Source of the DNA: UBA1361 sp041656375
GTDB lineage: Bacteria > Bacillota_I > Bacilli_A > RFN20 > CAG-826
NCBI GenBank assembly: GCA_964410505.1
Contig: CAYPGR010000003.1
Location: 1-64,000 of the forward strand
Reading direction: 5' to 3'
Length of the DNA: 64,000 nt
The notes under the pieces were generated by a model, which searched no databases, was not told where the DNA came from, and saw only the letters and a program-made list of their open reading frames with translations. Both the position numbers and the translations under genes were made by a program. Shown one piece after another: positions 23,939 through 33,766 of the stretch. Position 1 is the first letter of the stretch, and the number at the start of each line of letters is the position of its first letter.

Positions 23939-24946
23939 ATGCAAAAGCAAAATAAAAAACGAACGTATCCAAGCATTACCAATGCACCGTACTGGAGCCG
24001 CCTTGGGGCGTATTTAGTAGATTTCATTGTTTTACTTGTTGTCGGGCTTATTTCTTTTATCGCCACTGACGCCATCTATACACGGACTAAAGCGGGGCAA
24101 AATGCGAATGAAGCTATTTTTCACTTGAGAGATAAGTCGCGACTATTCTTAATTGACTATGGTGCGCAGGAAGCCAATTACTTAAGTTACGACATTACCG
24201 AGGGTAATAATGAATTTATTTTCTTTTACCGGCTTGAATTATTCTATACAACACCGGATACCGGCTTTATTTACGAAACTTCTTTCTATTATGAAGAAGG
24301 GAAATCCTTTGATTACTTGACGATGGTCTTAAAGATGGGCGATGAATCATCACTCTTCACCTTTGATGAAGACGCTGATCCCGTGACTTATAAGCTCAAG
24401 GATTCATTGAGTAGTAGTGAGAAAAATAAAGCATGGCAGTACCTTTATGATATTGCCCTAAAAAGCTTACATAGTAATCCGGACTATCAAGAAGCCGAAA
24501 GACCTCTTAAGGATTTTGTGGCCGTCAATCTAACCATTGCTGCTTTTATTGGCACTATTATTCCAAATCTTTTCTTTCCACTATTAGTGGGTCATGGCCG
24601 GAGCCTCGGGAAATTCATGACCGGACTCGCGGTCGTTGATAAAGAAGGTTACGAAGTCAAAACAAAAGCAGTTATCCTTCGCTTCTTCGTTTATAGTGTC
24701 TTCGAAACAGCCTCCAATATTTATCTTTTCTTTGTTCCGCTTCTACTGACGAGCGGGGTCCTAACCATCACCCACAACAATCGGGCGATTCATGACTTAG
24801 TAAGCGGGACTTATGTGGTGAGCGCCAAGCAATCAAAAATCTTTAAAAATCGCGATGATAAAGAAGCATATTACTTAAGTACCGCAGAAGAAAAAGCTAA
24901 GAATATGTCCTACTTTACGGAAAGACCATTACCAAAATTAAAGTAA
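23939..24946 (+). CDS. RDD family membrane protein
   Basis: 335 aa. The RDD signature is at the start of helix 1 (YWSRLGAYLVDFIVLLVVG, Arg and Asp residues), with a second helix after a long outside loop. That loop (about 50-190) is acidic and aromatic, much larger than in typical RDD proteins (about 150 aa). The second half holds helices at about 200-225 and 240-280 and the conserved SLGKFMTGLAVVD segment. RDD proteins are often Na+/H+-related or of unknown function. The ATG lacks a ribosome site and sits at the predicted transcript start. Confidence 0.85.
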   Translation: MQKQNKKRTYPSITNAPYWSRLGAYLVDFIVLLVVGLISFIATDAIYTRTKAGQNANEAIFHLRDKSRLFLIDYGAQEANYLSYDITEGNNEFIFFYRLELFYTTPDTGFIYETSFYYEEGKSFDYLTMVLKMGDESSLFTFDEDADPVTYKLKDSLSSSEKNKAWQYLYDIALKSLHSNPDYQEAERPLKDFVAVNLTIAAFIGTIIPNLFFPLLVGHGRSLGKFMTGLAVVDKEGYEVKTKAVILRFFVYSVFETASNIYLFFVPLLLTSGVLTITHNNRAIHDLVSGTYVVSAKQSKIFKNRDDKEAYYLSTAEEKAKNMSYFTERPLPKLK

Positions 24947-24953
24947 AATGCTG

Positions 24954-27900
24954 TTAGTAGTGCACAAGCCAATTAACAAGTTTACCGTTAATATTCATCA
25001 CAACTGCATCACTATACGTAAATTCATAAGTGCCTTCATCAATTTTAGACCATTCACTAAAGTTAAAGTTATAGTTATCCAATATGGCTTGTAGGATTGC
25101 ATCCGTATTACCTGTGACACTACCCGGTGCCAAAATATTAATCGTAATAAAGAGGGTGTTGACATTTTTTTGTGTGGATGAATTATAAACCACGGCACGA
25201 TTGATCGCATACGTAAAGTCATAGGCTGTCGCAATCGCCAGGATTAACGCATCAATATTTGGATTACTACCATCTAAATTAGCGGGATTTCTTGTCACAC
25301 CAAAATAGGTTGAAGTCAACGACGCCTTGTAAAGACCACTATTGACTGTCGCAATCCGATTACCAGCCCCTAAAAATACATAATCAACCCAGTCTAGCGG
25401 TGGGAATTCGACATCATTTTCGTGATCCGGATTATTATCCTTAGCCGCGGTCCGTTCACTCGAAAGATAAACAAAACTTGCGGTACCTTGTGATGATTCA
25501 AGGAAGTAAGTAATGGGCACAGATAAGACATTAACCTCGATAATGTATGCAACGAGAAGCACATTTAGATTAGGATAGACGGAATAACTGACATTATTAT
25601 CAACGATTGTAATCGGGATGGTGGATGCTTGAGTTGCCCCCGGAACGGGTGGTAATAAGAAACTATCTACAACGGTACGATTGCCAGTTTGACTCGTACT
25701 ATTGACTGCGCCAAATCGGCTGACGTTAATTGTTTGATTAAAATCTTGGGCCGGATTGGTCGCTACAATCACATATATTTTACTTTTGGTGGCCGTTGTC
25801 GATGGTTGAACGGTAAAACCAATACTACCTTCCGGCACATTAATCGTGCCCGTTCCACCTGGGTTTGGAATCCCTTGTTTTACACCCCAGAACGAACTAT
25901 TCATATAGTAATAGGAAGTGGGAGTCGCCATGGCTATCGCCTTGTCAGCACTTTTAAGCGGCTTGCCTTGGTTATCCGACCAGTTAAGACTTTCCAGTGA
26001 AGTCATTTCATAACGATATTTTTGACTATCAAGTGTTCCGCCTGGAATCGGTTTATAAAACAAAACTGTCTTATCTGAATCATAAGTGGTGATATTAGAG
26101 GTCGGTGTATTGATAGCTTTATTATAGGGGACGGGTGAACCGGGATTTGCGTAATCCACCGCCCATAACTTAACCCGAACACTACGGGCCGGGTTATTAT
26201 TTGTCGTATCACCAGTGGTCGTGTTAACCGCTGCGAAGCCGTCCGCCAAAGAAAAACTCATGTATGAATTATTACTCGAGGTCGTAAATGTTCTTTGTAA
26301 AGTATATAACGAATATGCTTGCGCATCTGGGCGAGTATTTGATACTGCATAGACACCGGTTGCACTTGACGGGATAAAACGAACTCCCTCCGTATAAGAC
26401 CCAGTGACAGAAGTGGCCATGAAACTTGTTGTCATACTTCCTGTGGTCGCATATATTCTTAATGGGCGCGGTATTTCTTTGATGACACTATTTCTCGTAA
26501 CTTCTTTGCCGTAGCCTGCATAACGCACAGTCGTCGAGTTGACACTGCTATTGTTACTCGCCATAACAAAATTTTGAAGCGAACCTGTTAATTTTCTTCC
26601 ATTTGTTCCATAAGGCGGAACATTCGGATCACTTGAGATTGTGTTATACAAATTAAAGGTGTAATACTCTAATTCAGTTTGTGGAATTACAAAGTTTGAT
26701 GGATTAATCTCTTTTGGGGATGCTGTTGCCCCATTTCGGACAAGCGCATATTCTTTGCCATCAATCGGCACCGTAATCATATAACGATATCTCGCCGTAT
26801 TAAACCAAGTGCTCGATAACGTGTGATAGGTTTGCGAAGTCGTTTGGTTGGCCATATGGGTGTTTGTCATTTGTGTAAGATTATACTTATACGCCACAAC
26901 CGGTTGTTGCTGTGTGCTAGACGTATAATTATTACCTTTTGAAACGGACCACTTATCAGTACCCGGCTGAGTCCATAATTTGGTGATGGAATCATCTTTA
27001 TGGACTTCCATGGAGTGGGCAAAAGTAAAAACACCAATTTGGAAATAGGATTTATCAGCTTGATTTTTGTAGATCGAAGTTGAACTTCCGAATGTATTCC
27101 GTAAACTATATTCATTTAACGGGGTGGGACCACCAAGGTTGTTGTCTTCCATGAACTTCCATAAGTCTTGGGCATATACGACACCCAGATCAAGACCGGC
27201 ATTGCCGCCACCGACAAAATTTGGAAATCCGTCTGATGTTACCGGTACCGGTTCATCATTAACCACGATGTCTTGATAATAACCGACGATTCCAGTCGCG
27301 GATGCGTACTTTGCGCTACTTGATAAACCAGCGACGTTATTAATATTAAAGGCTTTGACTGTTGGATTACCATTTGTGCCAGAATAATAGACGCTAATAT
27401 CATTAATTTCAGTGTATTGCGCATGGCCAGCAAGAATCCCGATATGATTCGTTTCATACGCTTCTTCAGTCACGAAATATGTATGTTCGGGGTGGTAACC
27501 GCCGACACTTGATGTATTAATTTCAATATTAGTGATAAGTAAGGTCGAGATTCGACCAACCGTACCACTTGTCGGTGGTACTTTAGGGCCAACGGCACCA
27601 AATAGACCAATATCTTGCTGAGTACCGCTTGCGTTAATGCGGATATTGCCAATTGCGGAAGTATCACTTATTTCTCCAGTGCTCGGCAACGTGATAAAAT
27701 CATTTGAATCGGTTGTCACAACCCCGCGGAAAGTAGAGACAAACGGATTTTCTTCACTACCGATCGAAGATAGATTGAGTAAGTTAGTGGGGGAGCTACC
27801 GCCAATGAAAATTGGTTTGCCAAACGTATCGGAAACCTGGAAAACACTTTCTTCATCAATTAAAGTTGATTGCAAGTTATTTTGAAGGGTATATAGATTT

Positions 27901-28142
27901 TGTAAGTGGCGTACCTCGCTAATGAGATACGGATTTTCATCCGTGCCCCAAGGAGCGGTTATTCCTAAAGACTGATCTAAACGACCAAAAAGAAGATTAA
28001 CATTAAAGCTTGATTGATGGCTAGTCTCTAGTTTACTGCTTATATAGGCCAAGGTGATAAATGAGTAATTTAGCAATATAAAGAGGACAAAGTTCATCAA
28101 TGTCGCAAAAATTAATTTAGTTTTTAAACGGTGTTTATTCAT
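24954..28142 (-). CDS. Large (1062 aa) surface protein of the Y-x-W-F operon
   Basis: One N-terminal hydrophobic helix (about 9-33) is followed by an extracellular beta-rich chain. Near residue 60-75, APWGTDENPYLISEVRHLQNL matches the G-T-x-E-N-P-Y-L-I-S opening seen in many Firmicutes repetitive surface proteins (GLUG-like). Asn/Thr/Ser/Tyr are very abundant and cysteine is almost absent. No transmembrane helix or sorting motif lies at the C-terminus, so anchoring must be by the N-terminal helix or by binding to the two smaller proteins. It is the last gene of a three-gene operon; its ATG overlaps the preceding stop (8-nt overlap 28135-28142). It could be an adhesin or fibre cap. No known family is confidently assigned. 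Confidence 0.75.
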   Translation of the reverse strand: MNKHRLKTKLIFATLMNFVLFILLNYSFITLAYISSKLETSHQSSFNVNLLFGRLDQSLGITAPWGTDENPYLISEVRHLQNLYTLQNNLQSTLIDEESVFQVSDTFGKPIFIGGSSPTNLLNLSSIGSEENPFVSTFRGVVTTDSNDFITLPSTGEISDTSAIGNIRINASGTQQDIGLFGAVGPKVPPTSGTVGRISTLLITNIEINTSSVGGYHPEHTYFVTEEAYETNHIGILAGHAQYTEINDISVYYSGTNGNPTVKAFNINNVAGLSSSAKYASATGIVGYYQDIVVNDEPVPVTSDGFPNFVGGGNAGLDLGVVYAQDLWKFMEDNNLGGPTPLNEYSLRNTFGSSTSIYKNQADKSYFQIGVFTFAHSMEVHKDDSITKLWTQPGTDKWSVSKGNNYTSSTQQQPVVAYKYNLTQMTNTHMANQTTSQTYHTLSSTWFNTARYRYMITVPIDGKEYALVRNGATASPKEINPSNFVIPQTELEYYTFNLYNTISSDPNVPPYGTNGRKLTGSLQNFVMASNNSSVNSTTVRYAGYGKEVTRNSVIKEIPRPLRIYATTGSMTTSFMATSVTGSYTEGVRFIPSSATGVYAVSNTRPDAQAYSLYTLQRTFTTSSNNSYMSFSLADGFAAVNTTTGDTTNNNPARSVRVKLWAVDYANPGSPVPYNKAINTPTSNITTYDSDKTVLFYKPIPGGTLDSQKYRYEMTSLESLNWSDNQGKPLKSADKAIAMATPTSYYYMNSSFWGVKQGIPNPGGTGTINVPEGSIGFTVQPSTTATKSKIYVIVATNPAQDFNQTINVSRFGAVNSTSQTGNRTVVDSFLLPPVPGATQASTIPITIVDNNVSYSVYPNLNVLLVAYIIEVNVLSVPITYFLESSQGTASFVYLSSERTAAKDNNPDHENDVEFPPLDWVDYVFLGAGNRIATVNSGLYKASLTSTYFGVTRNPANLDGSNPNIDALILAIATAYDFTYAINRAVVYNSSTQKNVNTLFITINILAPGSVTGNTDAILQAILDNYNFNFSEWSKIDEGTYEFTYSDAVVMNINGKLVNWLVHY

Positions 28143-28809
28143 CAGCGTTCCTCACTTCCAGCACAAAATTGAAATCAAAATGAATGGCAAATGGCGCATA
28201 TTCAAGCGGGATAAGATTAATCATGTTTTGGATTGGTTCTAAGCGGGGGACTAACAAAACATAGAGGTAATCATTTTGATTAATAAAGGTTGTACCGGTG
28301 AAGGATTCATTCATGTCATCAAGTGAATAGGAAGGTAGCGAAGGATAATTGGCAAAGATGACGGTAGGGTTCAAATTGTCAACACCGATATGAATATAAT
28401 AATCAAAGACTGTTAAATCAGTGGTCGTACTGTAATAATTAAGGGTTGGGAAGGTATGGGAGTTTCCCTCATTCGTGATACTAAGGTCAATACTTTCAAC
28501 CATCACACGATAAATATAAACGAGGTCGGCTGCATCGTTTGCCTTAAATTTGAAAAAGGAATTTGAATTAGGAGGTAACGTTGAGATATCATTGATTTCT
28601 CCCAAATTATAAGTTGCCGGGGCAGTCACCCAGCTACTACTTTGCCAACGTTCGAACTCAAGGCTACTATCCATCTCGCCTGGTATCAAAATATTGCGGC
28701 CAATATTTTTCATCCATCCAAACCATGAATAGGTCAAAGTCGCTGAGGTCACAAGACTCACGAGAATCGCACTAAAAAGGAGAAAATTCTTCGCAACTGT
28801 CTTTTTCAT
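28135..28809 (-). CDS. Y-x-W-F signal surface subunit 2 (TasA/camelysin-like architecture)
   Basis: 224 aa. The N-terminal hydrophobic segment (about 9-30) ends in TSATLTYSWFGWM, the aliphatic-Tyr/Trp-Phe end seen in SipW-processed TasA/CalY-type fibre proteins (there ...TWAAF or YF). The rest is a beta-rich body with little charge, including LPPNSNSFFKFKANDAADLVYIYRV, comparable to the 'PG... N' strand region of that class. Starts overlap with both neighbours (ATGA at 28806-28809 and 28135-28142) show translational coupling. It is probably a structural surface protein with fixed stoichiometry to its partners. No SipW-type signal peptidase gene is in the window. Confidence 0.7.
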   Translation of the reverse strand: MKKTVAKNFLLFSAILVSLVTSATLTYSWFGWMKNIGRNILIPGEMDSSLEFERWQSSSWVTAPATYNLGEINDISTLPPNSNSFFKFKANDAADLVYIYRVMVESIDLSITNEGNSHTFPTLNYYSTTTDLTVFDYYIHIGVDNLNPTVIFANYPSLPSYSLDDMNESFTGTTFINQNDYLYVLLVPRLEPIQNMINLIPLEYAPFAIHFDFNFVLEVRNADE

Positions 28810-29537
28810 GCTTGATCTCCTGGATTTAAGAAAAGAGCAATTTCCCGTTCGCTCGTCATCGTTTCATTTTGAAAAACATTTTGATCTTGGCCATTATCCA
28901 CAAACGTAAGGTAAATGTCACTAACAGCGGTTTTACCAACTTCGACAATTAAATTATCAATCATTACTAGTTCTTGATTAAAGACAACCGGTGTCGAAAC
29001 CGCGTTATGTTGCCCTTTTGTTAGCCCACTACTCGAAGTGGTGACAAGATAAGCCCCTTCACCGACCCCACCCGTAATGATTGTGCCGTCATTATTAGTG
29101 CTTATTGTACTCATTTGCAATTGCGAACCAAAATAATAAAGATCTCCTGCATCCCCGTAAAGTCCGAGATTGTCAACAAACGGGATTTCTTCACTAGCAG
29201 TTGGAATCTTAAAAAACCAGCGTACCTTAATCGCCTTTGTGTCTGTATTCGTAAATGTTAAAGTTAACTTCCGTTTGTTAAGTGAGCCTGGGAAGAAATC
29301 GATAAAATTGATATACGGGTTATTGACCGGAAAATCATCGACTTTGACGCCAGTTGTATAGCTGAATGGTGTATCAACATTGATATTTTCATTCTTAATT
29401 GAAGCGGTACGGTTATGCATAAACCAGGCATAGGAGACAAATGAAAAAGATGTCAGGGTGACCCCAAGTGAAAGGATGGTGAGCATTATACGAATGCGCA
29501 ATAAAATTTTTTTATTACGGAGTTTATAATCCAACAT
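28806..29537 (-). CDS. Y-x-W-F signal surface subunit 1 (TasA/camelysin-like architecture)
   Basis: 243 aa, first gene of the operon, with AAAGGAA 7 nt before the ATG. A basic start (LRNKKILLRIR) is followed by a hydrophobic helix ending SFVSYAWFMHNRTASIKN. The body opens with INVDTPFSY. It then has FFPGSLNKRKLTLTFTNTDTKAIKVRWFFKI, a pattern like the 'lkPGd...ftv.N.gs..i' strand of TasA and camelysin. The last part is beta-rich with no active-site motif. Expected outside the cell, perhaps polymerising into a matrix fibre with subunit 2. The family link is architectural and needs a profile or structure search. Confidence 0.7.
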   Translation of the reverse strand: MLDYKLRNKKILLRIRIMLTILSLGVTLTSFSFVSYAWFMHNRTASIKNENINVDTPFSYTTGVKVDDFPVNNPYINFIDFFPGSLNKRKLTLTFTNTDTKAIKVRWFFKIPTASEEIPFVDNLGLYGDAGDLYYFGSQLQMSTISTNNDGTIITGGVGEGAYLVTTSSSGLTKGQHNAVSTPVVFNQELVMIDNLIVEVGKTAVSDIYLTFVDNGQDQNVFQNETMTSEREIALFLNPGDQA

Positions 29538-29791
29538 AAACCAGTTCCTTTACTAATTAAATTCTAGCATTTTGGTAACTGGCTGTCTCAGTGAGACCCT
29601 ATAGCATTGCGTCATTAGATTGCTCTAACTTTGCCTTTATCAAATAACATTATACTTCAGAGACAATAAATGTCAATAGAGAGGTGTAAAAATTGTTTTA
29701 TAATGAAACATATTAAATTATGAATCTAAGTGCTTATTTAATAAAGTTTATAGCTTCATAAGGATTCTCCTACACAATTTTATAGTAGAAT
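29538..29791. other. Divergent intergenic region, surface operon / ABC exporter
   Basis: 254 nt, AT-rich. It contains the near-perfect short inverted repeat GTCTCA-G-TGAGAC (29584-29596), about 45 nt upstream of the surface operon start. It could be a protein-binding site. TATAGT (29781-29786) is the -10 of the ABC exporter gene. Nothing else is recognised. Confidence 0.45.
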
Positions 29792-31570
29792 ATGTCCAGG
29801 GATACCACGATGTTACTTATTAAACACTTTCAAAAATACTATCTACTCTATCTTTGGGCTTTTTTACCCGGTATTTTAATACTAGCAGGAATTGATTACT
29901 TGCAACTAGAGATCCCACGGATCATTGGCACCATTATTGATGGTCTTGATGTCGGTACGATCACAGAAATCAGTCAAGTCGTAGAACCGCTCATCTATAT
30001 ATCCGTGATTGTCATCATTATGACCATCGGCCGTTTTTTATGGCGTTTTCTTATTTTTGGCGCAGGTCGCCGAATTGAAACTGATATTCGGCGCGAGATG
30101 TTTATGCACGCCACAAAACTCGATCAAGCTTATTATTCGAACCAAAAAATCGGCAGTCTTATGAGTTATTTTATCAATGATCTAGGCGCTGTGCGGGAAC
30201 TTTTTGGATTTGGCACTTTGATGATTGTTGATGGCTTATTTCTCGGCACTTTCGTCCTCATTCGGATGTTTCGACTCAATTGGCTAATGACCGTCTATGC
30301 ACTTATTCCTATTGTTTTAATGGGCGTTCTCATTTACTTCATTAATATTAAAATGGAAAAGAAATTTAAACTCCGCCAAGAGGCATTTGAAAGTATGTCT
30401 GACTATGCCCAAGAATCATTCACGGGGATTACGGTTATCAAAGCCTATGTCCGCGAAATAAAAGATGCCATAAGGTTTAAAAAACGATCTCTTGACGTTT
30501 ACGACAAATCAATGGACCACATGAAATACGCGATTGTTGTGAATGTCATTATTGATGCGCTTATTAGTCTCGTCATCCTCGCGATTATTGCTTATGGCTC
30601 AATCTTAATTGGTTACGGCAACCTTAGTAGTGGGGAACTCACCGAGTACATATCATATTTCTTCTCTCTATTGTGGCCAGTTTTTGCGATCTCCTATTTT
30701 ATGAATTTAAATGGCCAAGCCCATGCGAGCGCCAAACGGATTTATGAATTTTTAGAATCAAAACCGCTAGTCATTGAAAAAGAAGATGCCGTCAAGCCTT
30801 TAGCATTAGTTGGCTCAATTAAAGCCGATCACCTTTCCTTTAAATATCCCGATGCGGAACACGATATTCTTCATGACCTCTCCTTTGAAATAAATGCGGG
30901 TGAAATGGTCGGTATTCTTGGCAAAACAGGGAGTGGTAAATCAACCCTTGTTGAACTCTTACTCCATGTTTATAACACCGAACCGAAGATGTTATATGTC
31001 GGCGGCGAAGATATTGCCACATTATCTATCAAAACTTTACGTGACCATATCGGATATGTCCCGCAAGATAATTTCCTATACTCCGATACGATTCGTAACA
31101 ACATTGGTTTTTCTTTTGAAAAGATGGATGAGGATCACCTCATTGAAGTAGCCAAATTATCGGACATTCATGATAATATTGTGGACTTTAAAGAAGGCTA
31201 TCAAACGATGCTTGGTGAACGCGGGGTGACCGTTTCCGGCGGTCAAAAACAACGGATTTCGATCGCCCGCGCCTTGGCCAAAGACCCAACCATCTTGATT
31301 CTTGATGACTCCGTGAGTGCGGTAGATACCAAAACTGAAGAAGCCATCATTTCTAATCTCCGAAAAGTAAGAAGTGGGAAAACAACCTTGATGATTGCCC
31401 ATCGCATCAGCACGGTCAAGAAACTCGATAAAATCATCCTTTTAGAAAAGGGTCATTTAATTGGTTTTGGGAGCCATGACGAACTCCTCGCGACGAATAA
31501 AACCTACCAAGATATGGTTAAACTCCAAGAATTAGAAGCGTTAGTGGGGGAGGTTAGTAATCATGCGTGA
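29792..31570 (+). CDS. ABC exporter half-transporter, degenerate catalytic site subunit
   Basis: 592 aa from ATG 29792, or 586 from ATG 29810, which has AGGGA 7 nt upstream. The first ATG is only 5 nt from the -10 and would be leaderless. A six-helix exporter membrane domain (1-310) and an ATPase domain follow. Walker A is GKTGSGKST, signature VSGGQKQR, and Walker B ILILDD. Asp replaces the catalytic Glu, the hallmark of the inactive site in heterodimeric exporters (BmrC/LmrC, TM287). It overlaps the next gene by 8 nt (ATGCGTGA). Likely a lipid or multidrug exporter; the substrate is unknown. Confidence 0.9.
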   Translation: MSRDTTMLLIKHFQKYYLLYLWAFLPGILILAGIDYLQLEIPRIIGTIIDGLDVGTITEISQVVEPLIYISVIVIIMTIGRFLWRFLIFGAGRRIETDIRREMFMHATKLDQAYYSNQKIGSLMSYFINDLGAVRELFGFGTLMIVDGLFLGTFVLIRMFRLNWLMTVYALIPIVLMGVLIYFINIKMEKKFKLRQEAFESMSDYAQESFTGITVIKAYVREIKDAIRFKKRSLDVYDKSMDHMKYAIVVNVIIDALISLVILAIIAYGSILIGYGNLSSGELTEYISYFFSLLWPVFAISYFMNLNGQAHASAKRIYEFLESKPLVIEKEDAVKPLALVGSIKADHLSFKYPDAEHDILHDLSFEINAGEMVGILGKTGSGKSTLVELLLHVYNTEPKMLYVGGEDIATLSIKTLRDHIGYVPQDNFLYSDTIRNNIGFSFEKMDEDHLIEVAKLSDIHDNIVDFKEGYQTMLGERGVTVSGGQKQRISIARALAKDPTILILDDSVSAVDTKTEEAIISNLRKVRSGKTTLMIAHRISTVKKLDKIILLEKGHLIGFGSHDELLATNKTYQDMVKLQELEALVGEVSNHA

Positions 31571-33368
31571 TTTTAGTGAACAACATATTTCCACCCAAGA
31601 TTATAAGATTATTTTCCGTCTCCTAAAATACTTAAAACCGTACACCAAACGATTCGTGGGCGCTTTTCTATTAATGATTGTGACGACCTTTACAAACATG
31701 ATTTTGCCACTCGCATCTGGCTTTGCTATTGATTTAATGAGCGATGAGATTACACGCGGCGATGGGACTTTCTTTTTACTTAAAGAAAAGGTAGCCATTG
31801 TCCTCATTGGGACACTGATCCTTGTTATGATTACCGCTTTATCAATCATTCTTGGTTATTCCCTTAGTAAGTCACTGCAAGACGTTGGACAAAAAATAAC
31901 CCATGATATACGCACGGAAGTCTTTGAGCATATTGAAGACTTATCGATCGGTCAAATCAACTTATTACCAGTTGGTAAACTCGTGACCCGGGCCACCAAT
32001 GATCCCAATAATATTTCCCAAATGTTTACCGACACAATCGTAAACTTGGTCCGTAACTTCTTAATGATGTTTATTGTTGCGGTCATTTTATTCGTGATTA
32101 ATCCGTTAATGGCTTTAGTCACCATGGCAACGATTCCTTTTATTCTTCTTGCCTCATATTTATTTCGAAATTATTCACGCAATGCCTATCGGAGTGTCCG
32201 CAATAATGTAAGTGAAGTGAATGCCTTCCTCTCAGAAAACCTCTCCGGGATGCGCATTACCCAAGTCTTCAACCAAGAAGATAAGAAAATAAAAGAATTT
32301 AATCGTATTAACAATCACTTGCGGAAAAGCTACATTCGCGAAATTAATGTGTTTGGTATCTACCGGCCCGTCATTTTCTTCTTGGCCATGGTCGCCACAA
32401 TTATATCGATTTACTTTGGCGTAAGCCAAATATTCAAAGGCGCAATTAGTGTCGGTTTATTTGTCTCATTTTATGTCTATATCGGTCAATTCTTCGAACC
32501 AATCCAACAAATTTCCGAACAATTTAATAGCCTTCAAAATGGTTTCGCAAGTGCGGAAAAAATCTTTGACGTCCTTGATACAAGCCCAGACGTCACGGAT
32601 GCTGAAGATGCCATTGAACTCACTTCATTTAGCGGGAATATCGAATTTAGACATGTTTGGTTCCAATACATTCCCGATGAATGGGTGTTAAAAGATGTCA
32701 GTTTTTCGGTCAAAAGCAATGAAACTGTGGCTTTTGTCGGTGCAACTGGTAGCGGTAAAACAACCATCCTCCAACTCATTGTTCGTAACTATGATATTCA
32801 AAAAGGCGAAATTCTGATTGATGGCATCGATATCCGTAAAATTAAACGCTCATCGCTTCGGAAACATATCGGACAAATGCTCCAAGATGTCTTTCTTTTC
32901 TCGGGCTCCATCCGTGACAACATCACGATGCACGATGATACTGTTGCCGATGAGGATATTCATGAAGCCAGTCAATATGTAGGGCTCAATTATGTGCTTG
33001 ATAAATTACCCGAAGGACTTGATCATATCGTCCGTGAACGAGGCAATAACTTCTCAAGTGGCGAACGGCAACTCATTAGCTTCGCTAGAGCGGTTGTCTA
33101 TAAACCATCCCTCATGATTCTTGATGAAGCGACCGCAAATATTGATTCAGAAACGGAAGCTATCATTCAAGACTCCTTAACTAAAATGATGAACATCTCA
33201 ACCATGTTGATCGTGGCCCACCGCCTTTCAACAATTCAACATAGCGACAAAATCATTGTGATGCATAAAGGTGAAGTAAAAGAAAGTGGCAATCACCAAG
33301 CCCTCTTGCGGAAAAAGGGTCTTTACTACAATCTATATCAACTTCAATACGACCCTAAAAATAAATAG
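31563..33368 (+). CDS. ABC exporter half-transporter, catalytic subunit
   Basis: 601 aa. A six-helix membrane domain (about 20-320) comes first, then an ATPase domain with Walker A GATGSGKTT, Walker B LMILDEAT with the intact catalytic Glu, switch His in AHRLST, and a non-canonical signature FSSGERQ. An altered signature here and Asp for Glu in the partner's Walker B together build one degenerate and one active ATP site, as in known heterodimers. Its start overlaps the partner stop, so equal amounts are made. A hairpin (33368-33399) follows the stop. Confidence 0.92.
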   Translation: MRDFSEQHISTQDYKIIFRLLKYLKPYTKRFVGAFLLMIVTTFTNMILPLASGFAIDLMSDEITRGDGTFFLLKEKVAIVLIGTLILVMITALSIILGYSLSKSLQDVGQKITHDIRTEVFEHIEDLSIGQINLLPVGKLVTRATNDPNNISQMFTDTIVNLVRNFLMMFIVAVILFVINPLMALVTMATIPFILLASYLFRNYSRNAYRSVRNNVSEVNAFLSENLSGMRITQVFNQEDKKIKEFNRINNHLRKSYIREINVFGIYRPVIFFLAMVATIISIYFGVSQIFKGAISVGLFVSFYVYIGQFFEPIQQISEQFNSLQNGFASAEKIFDVLDTSPDVTDAEDAIELTSFSGNIEFRHVWFQYIPDEWVLKDVSFSVKSNETVAFVGATGSGKTTILQLIVRNYDIQKGEILIDGIDIRKIKRSSLRKHIGQMLQDVFLFSGSIRDNITMHDDTVADEDIHEASQYVGLNYVLDKLPEGLDHIVRERGNNFSSGERQLISFARAVVYKPSLMILDEATANIDSETEAIIQDSLTKMMNISTMLIVAHRLSTIQHSDKIIVMHKGEVKESGNHQALLRKKGLYYNLYQLQYDPKNK

Positions 33369-33766
33369 GAAACGAAATCCATCACTTATTGATGTTTCCG
33401 TGATTATTTCACTGAAATGGAAACTTATAATCAAATTTCAGTTTATGAAATTAGTGTAACTTGGCACTATCTTAATCATTTTCAGCGTGATTCAAATGAT
33501 TCTTGCTTTTTCTCAACAATTAGATACAGTAGGGTATATTGTGATGAACTCTAAATCACTTAATCTAATTTATCTTTTATATAATAAGAGTAATTTATCA
33601 AAAATCAAAATTTTATTGATTTTAAAATGGTAATTTGATATTATTCAAATGTAATGCATTATATTTTTGAATATAAGAGAAGATACAAATATGTTTCACG
33701 TATTTAGTTTTTATATTAATAGTTTTCTTATCGTTTAATGAATATAAAGGATAATAGGAGGAAACC
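33369..33766. other. AT-rich 398-nt intergenic region
   Basis: Just past the ABC stop, GGAAAC (33368-33373)/GTTTCC (33394-33399) with an inner ATCA/TGAT forms a hairpin without a T-run, a weak terminator candidate. The rest is strongly AT-rich with several overlapping palindromic stretches (for example ATTTCAGT and the region 33600-33680). No ORF with a ribosome site is seen. The promoter of the 33767 gene should lie here but is not distinct. Confidence 0.4.

Noticed and set aside
24954..29537. SipW signal peptidase or a classical sortase/pilin cluster with the surface operon
   Set aside because: No signal peptidase, sortase, LPXTG or CNA-type motif is seen nearby; the operon has only three genes.
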